64,000 bases of DNA from NCBI RefSeq assembly GCF_003935425.1, contig NZ_RHQN01000005.1, positions 124,001 to 188,000 of the forward strand, written 5' to 3'. A program made the position numbers and the translations under genes. Within the stretch, counting starts at the first letter, position 1; each line of letters opens with the position of its first letter. This stretch comes from Pseudomonas sp. v388 (lineage in GTDB: Bacteria > Pseudomonadota > Gammaproteobacteria > Pseudomonadales > Pseudomonadaceae). The notes beneath the pieces were generated by a model. That model did not search any database, was not told the origin of the DNA, and saw only the letters and a list, made by a program, of their open reading frames with translations. Below, piece by piece: positions 58,123-64,000 of this stretch.

Positions 58123-58305
58123 CTAGAGGTCGAAGTCGTAATCGGCCAGCTGTTTCTGCAGGCGCCGCTCTTCAAGCAGGTTGTCGATGGTGCGCCGTTT
58201 GCTCAGGTTTGTCTTGGCCGGCTCAGTGGCCGGCTGCTCACCCTCGTCGGAATCAACGGTGATGAAGTCGTCGTCTACGTCCAATTGCTCTTTGCCAGTA
58301 CTCAT
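58123..58305 (-). CDS. Small acidic conserved protein next to nth
   Basis: 60 residues (MSTGKEQLDVDDDFITVDSDEGEQPATEPAKTNLSKRRTIDNLLEERRLQKQLADYDFDL), an acidic N-terminus and a helical basic middle. I recall a counterpart at the same place beside nth in P. aeruginosa; function is unknown. The last 25 residues resemble a coiled segment. Confidence 0.75.
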   Translation of the reverse strand: MSTGKEQLDVDDDFITVDSDEGEQPATEPAKTNLSKRRTIDNLLEERRLQKQLADYDFDL

Positions 58306-58411
58306 GAAGGTGACTCCAGGCTTGGGCTGTCATTGGCGCACCTTATAGCGGCATTCTCCGGACGGGTAAAAAAGATTTTTTTAATCGATTCTGCCGCAGG
58401 ATCGCTATTGA

Positions 58412-59050
58412 TCAATCGTCCGATGTTTTGTGTTTGTACTCGCACAAGTCTTCGATCCGGCAGCTGCCACAGCGAGGTTTACGCGCCTGACATACGTAGC
58501 GGCCATGCAGGATCAGCCAGTGATGGGCATCGAGCAGGTAGTCTTTGGGCACGAATTTCATCAACTGCTTCTCGACCTCAAGAACCGTCTTGCCGGGCGC
58601 GATATGGGTGCGGTTACTGACCCGAAAAATGTGAGTGTCCACTGCCATGGCGATCTGGCGGAAAGCCGTATTGAGCACGACATTGGCCGTTTTGCGTCCG
58701 ACACCGGGAAGTGCTTCGAGCGCTTCGCGGGTCTGCGGAACCTCACCACCGTGCCGCTCCAGAAGCAGCCGGCAGGTTTCGATCACATTCTTGGCCTTGC
58801 TGTTGTACAGGCCGATGGTGCGGATGTACTCCGACAGGCCTTCCACCCCAAGGTCCAGGATCGCCTTCGGTGTATTGGCCACCGGGTAGAGCCTGGCGGT
58901 CGCCTTGTTGACGCCGACGTCAGTGGCCTGCGCTGAAAGAATGACCGCGATAAGCAACTCGAACGGCGTGGTGTAGGCCAGTTCGGTCTTGGGATCAGGA
59001 TTGTCCTCGTGCAACCTGCGAAAAATCTCCAGGCGTTTGGCGGCATTCAT
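58412..59050 (-). CDS. nth: Endonuclease III
   Basis: 212 residues. DNA glycosylase/AP lyase for oxidised pyrimidines. The HhH motif is LPGVGRKTANVVL with the catalytic lysine, and the aspartate follows in AVDTHIFRV. The C-terminal [4Fe-4S] ligands are CQARKPRCGSCRIEDLC (Cx6Cx2Cx5C). It lies 87 bp downstream of the rnfB-like gene. Confidence 0.97.
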   Translation of the reverse strand: MNAAKRLEIFRRLHEDNPDPKTELAYTTPFELLIAVILSAQATDVGVNKATARLYPVANTPKAILDLGVEGLSEYIRTIGLYNSKAKNVIETCRLLLERHGGEVPQTREALEALPGVGRKTANVVLNTAFRQIAMAVDTHIFRVSNRTHIAPGKTVLEVEKQLMKFVPKDYLLDAHHWLILHGRYVCQARKPRCGSCRIEDLCEYKHKTSDD

Positions 59051-59137
59051 GAGCGGAGCGTTTCCTTGAATATCACAACGGGTTGGGAATCTGGTGCAGG
59101 GTGATCCAGTCGATTGGCAGGTTCAAGCAGGGTGGAG

Positions 59138-60196
59138 TCACTTTTCGCGCAGGGTGGCACCTGAAGCTGCGCCCTGGGCCTGGCTCAGCGCCTGTTCGGC
59201 GTGAACGACGGCGTTGTTCAACAGCACCAGCTCGTCGGCAGGCGCATGGGCCGTCTTGGCCTTGCCAAGCGCGGCGCGGGCCATCGCCAACTGGATTTTC
59301 GCTCGCTTGACTGCGGCTTGATCAAGGGCGGCGGCCACCGGCACCGAGGCATTTGTGGCGGTGACTGACGTCAGCCGTGCCAACTCACGTTCCGTGGCCT
59401 CGAATTCCCGTTGCAACTGAGCCAGCCGCGCTGCCTGCTCGGCAATCGGGGGATGCCCGAATGCCTTGAGCGACTTGTTGAGCTGCGCGCGACTCATCGC
59501 CACGGCAATCCGGGCTTTTTTTACGGCAGCATCGACATCTGGCGTGGCAGTCGATCCCGCCGTGGGCGCTGGACTGGGGGCCCCCGGAGGGATGGCCGGC
59601 TGGCGTGCGACGCGTTGCTGCACTCGCCGCTCCAGTTCACGCCGTAGGCGGTCGTTACGAGCCTCGAAGCGCCGGCGGGCGTGCAGACGCTTTATGGCGC
59701 GGGCCTGATAGTCGCCCGGTGTTTCAGCCATGCCGCCGACGATGGGGGTGACCCCGTTTCGCTCCAGCGGATGCATTTCGATGCAGTCTACCGGGCAGGG
59801 CGCAACACACAGGTCGCAGCCGGTGCATTCATCGACCAGCACGGTGTGCATCAGTTTTGCGGCCCCGACGATGGCATCGACCGGGCAGGCCTGGATGCAT
59901 TTCGTACAGCCAATGCACTCCGCTTCGCGGATAAACGCAATCTGGGCAGGCGCCGGGCCACGTGCCACATCTAAAGGCAGAGCCGGGGTGCCGAGCAGTT
60001 CTGCCAGCTGCGCGATGGTTTCCTGTCCGCCTGGTGGGCAGCGGTTGATTGGCTCGCCGGCCGCGATACCTTGGGCGTAAGGCCGGCAACCAGGATGGCC
60101 GCACTTGCCGCACTGGGTCTGCGGCAGCAGCGCATCGATGCGTGCAATCAGGCCCGGCGAGGCGGCACCGGTGTGCAGGTGGGGAGTGTCGGTCAT
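59138..60196 (-). CDS. rnfB: RnfB/RsxB-like iron-sulphur protein with repeat extension
   Basis: 352 residues. The Fe-S domain opens with [14 protein letters not shown] and continues with two ferredoxin clusters ([12 protein letters not shown] and [12 protein letters not shown]). The membrane helix normally found at the RnfB N-terminus is absent. After about residue 215 a helical extension holds two copies of a [17 protein letters not shown] / [18 protein letters not shown] repeat. The rest of an rnf cluster is absent: nth lies on one side and metG on the other. Its electron partners are therefore unclear. Confidence 0.9.
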   Translation of the reverse strand: MTDTPHLHTGAASPGLIARIDALLPQTQCGKCGHPGCRPYAQGIAAGEPINRCPPGGQETIAQLAELLGTPALPLDVARGPAPAQIAFIREAECIGCTKCIQACPVDAIVGAAKLMHTVLVDECTGCDLCVAPCPVDCIEMHPLERNGVTPIVGGMAETPGDYQARAIKRLHARRRFEARNDRLRRELERRVQQRVARQPAIPPGAPSPAPTAGSTATPDVDAAVKKARIAVAMSRAQLNKSLKAFGHPPIAEQAARLAQLQREFEATERELARLTSVTATNASVPVAAALDQAAVKRAKIQLAMARAALGKAKTAHAPADELVLLNNAVVHAEQALSQAQGAASGATLREK

Positions 60197-60321
60197 GATC
60201 GTATCGATGGTTCAGCGCTGGAGGCGTTATCGAGAGTTTGCCTCACTGCAGGGGGGATGCAAGGCAGGATGGATGAAGGCCCGGGCATCCTTCGCTCGAA
60301 GGATGCCGGGCCCTGGAGCGC

Positions 60322-62376
60322 TTACTTGATCCGCTGGCCCGGCTTGGCACCGCTATCCGGGCTGAGCAGATAGATTTCTTCTCCGCCGGGGCCTGCCGCC
60401 ATCACCATGCCTTCGGAAATGCCGAAGCGCATCTTCCGGGGCTTGAGGTTGGCGATCATCATCGTCAGGCGGCCTTCCAGCTCGGCCGGGTTCGGGTAGG
60501 CACTCTTGATGCCGGAGAACACGTTGCGCTGCTCGTCACCGATATCCAGGGTCAGACGCAGCAGCTTGTCTGCACCTTCGACATGCTCGGCCTTGAGAAT
60601 CAGGGCGACGCGCAGGTCGACTGCGGCAAACGCCTCGAAGTCGATCTCTGCGGACAGCGGGTCCTTGGTCAGTTCACCGTTGCCCTTGGGCGCGGCGTCG
60701 GCGTCGGCATTGGCATTGCCATCTGCCAGGTCTTCGCGGGAGGCTGCGGTCATCGCTTCGATCTTCGCCGGGTCGATACGGGTCATCAGCGCCGTGAACG
60801 GGTTGAGCTGATGATTGCTCAACAGCGTTTTGTGGTCGTCCCAGGTCAGCGGTGCCACGTTGAGGAATTTCTCGGCATCAGCGGCCAGTGCCGGCAGGAC
60901 CGGCTTGAGGAAGATGACCAGTTGACGGAACAGGTTGATGCCCAGTGCGCATACCGCCTGGACTTCGTCCTGCTTGCCTTCCTGTTTGGCCAGCGCCCAG
61001 GGCGCCTTGTCGGCGATGAACGCGTTGGCGCGGTCGGCCAGGGCCATGGTTTCGCGCATGGCACGGGAAAAGTCCCGCGCCTCGTAGGCTTCGGCGATGC
61101 TCGGCGCTGCCGCCAGGAACGCGTCAGTCAGTTCCGGCGCAGCGTTGGTATCGACCATCACCCCTGCGTTGCCCTTGTGGATGAAGCCCGCGCAGCGGCT
61201 GGCGATGTTCACCACCTTGCCGATCAGATCGGAGTTGACCTTCTGCACGAAGTCTTCGAGGTTCAGGTCCAGGTCATCCACGCCGCGGCCCAGCTTGGAT
61301 GCGTAGTAGTAGCGCAGGTATTCCGGCGACAGGTGGTCCAGATAGGTACGGGCCTTGATGAAGGTGCCGCGCGACTTCGACATCTTCTGGCCGTTTACCG
61401 TGATGTAACCGTGTACGTTCACTGCCGTAGGCTTGCGCAGGCCCGCGCCTTCGAGCATGGCCGGCCAGAACAGGGCGTGGAAATTGACGATGTCCTTGCC
61501 GATGAAATGGTACAGCTCGGTGGTGGAGTCCTTGGCCCAGTAGGCGTCGAAGTCCAGGTCCGGGCGGCGGGCGCACAGGTTCTTGAAGCTGGCCATGTAG
61601 CCGATCGGCGCGTCCAGCCAGACGTAGAAATACTTGCCCGGCTCGTCGGGAATCTCAAAACCGAAGTACGGCGCGTCGCGGGAAATATCCCACTGCTGCA
61701 GGCCCGAGTCGAGCCATTCGGCGATCTTGTTGGCGACGGCGTCCTGCAAGGCACCGCTGCGCGTCCAGCTCTTGAGCATGGCGTCAAAGGCCGGCAGGTC
61801 GAAGAAGAAATGCTTGGAATCCTTCAGCACCGGCGTGGCACCGGAAATGGCCGATTTCGGATCTTTCAGGTCGGTAGGGGCGTAGGTCGCGCCGCATTTT
61901 TCGCAGTTGTCGCCATACTGATCTTCGGTGCCGCATTTCGGGCAGGTGCCCTTGATGAAGCGGTCGGCCAGGAACATTTTCTTTTCCGGGTCGAAATACT
62001 GCGTGATCGAACGGGTGGCGATGTGCCCGGCGTCGCGCAGACGCTTGTAGATCATGCTCGACAGTTCGCGGTTTTCGTCCGAGTGGGTCGAATGGAAATT
62101 GTCGAAATCCACCAGGAAATCGGCGAAATCGGCGCTGTGCTCGGCGTTGACGTTGTCGATCAGTTGCTCAGGCGTGATGCCTTCGCGTTCGGCGCGCAGC
62201 ATGATGGCCGAGCCATGGGCGTCGTCAGCGCACACGTAAGTGCACTGGTTGCCGCGATGTTTCTGGTACCGCACCCACATGTCGGTCTGGATGTATTCGA
62301 GCATGTGGCCAAGGTGGATTGAACCGTTGGCATAGGGGAGGGCGCTGGTAACGAGAATCTGGCGTGGCTCGGACAT
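60322..62376 (-). CDS. metG: Methionyl-tRNA synthetase
   Basis: 684 residues, the long bacterial form. It charges tRNA(Met). HIGH is in [12 protein letters not shown] and KMSKS in [11 protein letters not shown]. The zinc knuckle is [18 protein letters not shown]. The C-terminal tRNA-binding dimer domain ([24 protein letters not shown]) is present. It is divergent from mrp. Confidence 0.97.
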   Translation of the reverse strand: MSEPRQILVTSALPYANGSIHLGHMLEYIQTDMWVRYQKHRGNQCTYVCADDAHGSAIMLRAEREGITPEQLIDNVNAEHSADFADFLVDFDNFHSTHSDENRELSSMIYKRLRDAGHIATRSITQYFDPEKKMFLADRFIKGTCPKCGTEDQYGDNCEKCGATYAPTDLKDPKSAISGATPVLKDSKHFFFDLPAFDAMLKSWTRSGALQDAVANKIAEWLDSGLQQWDISRDAPYFGFEIPDEPGKYFYVWLDAPIGYMASFKNLCARRPDLDFDAYWAKDSTTELYHFIGKDIVNFHALFWPAMLEGAGLRKPTAVNVHGYITVNGQKMSKSRGTFIKARTYLDHLSPEYLRYYYASKLGRGVDDLDLNLEDFVQKVNSDLIGKVVNIASRCAGFIHKGNAGVMVDTNAAPELTDAFLAAAPSIAEAYEARDFSRAMRETMALADRANAFIADKAPWALAKQEGKQDEVQAVCALGINLFRQLVIFLKPVLPALAADAEKFLNVAPLTWDDHKTLLSNHQLNPFTALMTRIDPAKIEAMTAASREDLADGNANADADAAPKGNGELTKDPLSAEIDFEAFAAVDLRVALILKAEHVEGADKLLRLTLDIGDEQRNVFSGIKSAYPNPAELEGRLTMMIANLKPRKMRFGISEGMVMAAGPGGEEIYLLSPDSGAKPGQRIK

Positions 62377-62549
62377 GGGCTCGGCTACTTGAAGTGAAAC
62401 GGAGGTCGGCCACTATAAAGGTCTGGGGATTTTTTTTCACCGTTTAGCGACGTGGGAAGTGTCCTGGACTGGCAGTGAAACCATGTCGCCGCCCGTCAGA
62501 ACGGTTAGGATAGCCGCCTGTTTCAGTCAGCCTTTTTCGGAGTGAGCCC

Positions 62550-63644
62550 ATGAGCGCAGTCAACCGCGCAGCGGTGGAGACGATTCTTCGCCAGTACACC
62601 GACCCTTACATGAACCAGGATCCGGTCAGTGCCGGTTGTGTGCGGGCCATCGATATTCAGGGCGGCCAGGTCACCGTGCAGCTGGAGCTGGGCTACGCCG
62701 CCGGCCTTTTCAGGAGCGGCTGGGCTCAGGTGTTGAAAACCGCCGTGGAAGGTCTTGACGGCGTGACCGCGGCTCGGGTCGAGATCGCCAGCGTTATCAG
62801 CGCGCACAAGGCCCAGGGTCAGGTGCCCGGCCTGGCCAATGTAAAGAACATCGTGGCGGTGGCCTCCGGCAAGGGTGGCGTGGGCAAATCCACCACCGCT
62901 GCCAATCTGGCGCTGGCGCTGGCCCGCGAAGGTGCGCGGGTCGGGATTCTCGACGCCGATATCTACGGCCCCAGCCAGGGTGTGATGTTCGGCATTCCTG
63001 AAGGCACCCGACCAAAAATCAAGGACCAGAAATGGTTCGTGCCCATCGAAGCCCACGGTGTCGAAGTGATGTCCATGGCGTTTCTGACCGATGACAATAC
63101 GCCGATGGTCTGGCGAGGGCCGATGGTGTCCGGCGCCTTGCTGCAGCTGGTGACCCAGACCGCATGGAATGATCTGGATTACCTGGTGATCGACATGCCG
63201 CCCGGTACCGGCGACATTCAGTTGACCCTCGCGCAGAAAGTCCCGGTGGCTGGCGCGGTGATCGTTACCACGCCTCAGGATCTGGCGCTGCTCGACGCGA
63301 AGAAAGGCGTCGAGATGTTCCGCAAGGTCAACATCCCGGTGCTGGGCGTGGTGGAGAATATGGCCGTGCACATCTGCTCGAACTGCGGTCACGCCGAGCA
63401 TCTGTTCGGTGAGGGTGGTGGCGAGAAGCTGGCCTCACAGTACGACGTGGAACTGCTGGCGTCGCTGCCGCTGTCGATGCTGATTCGTGAGCAGGCCGAC
63501 GGAGGCAAGCCGACAGTGATTGCCGAGCCGGAAAGCCAGATCGCCATGGTCTATCAGGAACTGGCTCGCCATGTAGGCGCGCGCATCGTGCTGCAGGAAG
63601 CTGCCAGCCCGGCGATGCCGACCATTTCGGTGAGTGACGACTGA
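62550..63644 (+). CDS. apbC: Mrp/ApbC iron-sulphur cluster carrier ATPase
   Basis: 364 residues. An N-terminal MIP18-like domain (about 1-90) precedes the deviant Walker A GKGGVGKSTTAANLALALAREGARVGILDADIYGPSQG. The cluster-binding CxxC lies in CSNCGHAEHLF. It carries Fe-S clusters to apoproteins. It is transcribed away from metG across a short shared promoter region, a pairing seen widely. Confidence 0.96.
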   Translation: MSAVNRAAVETILRQYTDPYMNQDPVSAGCVRAIDIQGGQVTVQLELGYAAGLFRSGWAQVLKTAVEGLDGVTAARVEIASVISAHKAQGQVPGLANVKNIVAVASGKGGVGKSTTAANLALALAREGARVGILDADIYGPSQGVMFGIPEGTRPKIKDQKWFVPIEAHGVEVMSMAFLTDDNTPMVWRGPMVSGALLQLVTQTAWNDLDYLVIDMPPGTGDIQLTLAQKVPVAGAVIVTTPQDLALLDAKKGVEMFRKVNIPVLGVVENMAVHICSNCGHAEHLFGEGGGEKLASQYDVELLASLPLSMLIREQADGGKPTVIAEPESQIAMVYQELARHVGARIVLQEAASPAMPTISVSDD

Positions 63645-63659
63645 CGACAGCCGCCAAGA

Positions 63660-63696
63660 CCTGTGGGAGCGGACCGGGCGGGACCGCTCCCACAGG
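63660..63696. repeat. REP-like perfect palindrome
   Basis: CCTGTGGGAGCGG (63660-63672) and CCGCTCCCACAGG (63684-63696) form a 13-bp perfect stem between the convergent mrp and cold-shock genes. Confidence 0.8.
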
Positions 63697-63716
63697 ACTC
63701 GAGAAAATCCAGGCAA

Positions 63717-63749
63717 TAAAAAACCCCGCTTTTGAGGGCGGGGTTTTTC
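63717..63749. terminator. Bidirectional terminator
   Basis: AAACCCCGC (63721-63729) and GCGGGGTTT (63738-63746) have A- and T-runs on either side, ending both convergent genes. Confidence 0.9.
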
Positions 63750-63766
63750 AAGCGATTCAGTACAAG

Positions 63767-63976
63767 TTAGATAACTTGAACTTCCTCAGCCTGCATGCCT
63801 TTCTGACCGCGGGTAGCGATGAAAGAAACCTGTTGGCCTTCTTTCAGGCTCTTGAAGCCGTCGGACTGGATAGCTTTGAAGTGCACGAACAGGTCGTCAC
63901 CGGACTGTGGAGTGATGAAGCCGAAGCCTTTTTCATCGTTGAACCACTTAACGGTACCAGTTTGGCGATTGGACAT
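63767..63976 (-). CDS. Cold-shock domain protein (CspA/CapB type)
   Basis: 69 residues. Single cold-shock domain that binds RNA or single-stranded DNA. RNP1 is KGFGFITP and RNP2 is DLFVHF. The ATG follows GGAGATACATC. Highly similar proteins in Pseudomonas are called CapA/CapB; the exact symbol is not assigned. Confidence 0.95.
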   Translation of the reverse strand: MSNRQTGTVKWFNDEKGFGFITPQSGDDLFVHFKAIQSDGFKSLKEGQQVSFIATRGQKGMQAEEVQVI

Positions 63977-64000
63977 GATGTATCTCCTTGGACAAAGTTA

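Overview
The window is a high-GC gammaproteobacterial chromosome segment from the genus Pseudomonas, most likely the P. syringae group. The genus call rests on protein content and gene order: argF / grxD / bfr-bfd / rnt-pyrC / motY / argG and nth / rnfB-like / metG / mrp (apbC), plus the aatJQMP-aauSR and glpFKRD loci. The species-group call is an inference. No rRNA, tRNA, CRISPR array, insertion sequence or prophage was recognised. Most of the window is core or conserved-accessory genome, with REP-like palindromes between genes.

Layout. 1-2.8 kb: the end of a HAMP-GGDEF-EAL c-di-GMP protein, a DUF3034 protein and a lipoprotein-like truncated haemoglobin in one + strand operon. 2.9-7.0 kb: periplasmic glucose oxidation and uptake (gcd, oprB). 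7.3-8.2 kb: two small genes. 8.4-9.8 kb: a siderophore-interacting reductase with its PadR regulator and a palindromic operator. 9.8-12.9 kb: a large, divergent penicillin-binding-type protein. 13-15.5 kb: an AT-richer accessory patch with two tandem paralogous orphan genes. 15.5-17.9 kb: opgC, an unknown gene, and Zur-controlled rpmE2. 18-25.3 kb: ddlA-nudix, metR/metE, an alpha/beta hydrolase, a FrnE-like DsbA protein and glpM. 25.3-32 kb: the acidic amino acid ABC transporter and two-component locus aatJQMP-aauSR, with a recognisable sigma-54 promoter and AauR-type palindrome. 32.5-37.7 kb: an MFS transporter, a LysR regulator, an amidase and D-serine dehydratase, read here as a catabolic unit. 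37.9-42.9 kb: glpFKRD. 43.2-54.6 kb: ybaK, an orphan ABC ATPase fused translationally to argF, a molybdopterin oxidoreductase, grxD, bfr/bfd, rnt-pyrC, motY and argG. 54.6-58.0 kb: a second AT-rich accessory patch with a truncated MvaT-like protein, an HTH/membrane protein gene pair, over 1 kb without a convincing gene, and an orphan EvgA/BvgA-type response regulator. 58.1-64 kb: a small conserved gene, nth, an rnfB-like gene without the rest of an Rnf cluster, metG, mrp and a cold-shock gene.

The most interesting pattern is a recurring element, roughly TGTAGGAWGTTTCTG. It often occurs in pairs about 22-50 bp apart. It lies upstream of both tandem orphan paralogs (13.8 and 14.9 kb), in the motY promoter region (52.3 kb), around the truncated MvaT-like gene (55 kb), in the empty 56.8 kb region, and just upstream of the orphan response regulator (57.25 kb). 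This looks like a previously undescribed local or genome-wide regulon read by a NarL/FixJ-family regulator, possibly the one encoded at 57.4 kb. It ties the two AT-rich patches together across about 40 kb.
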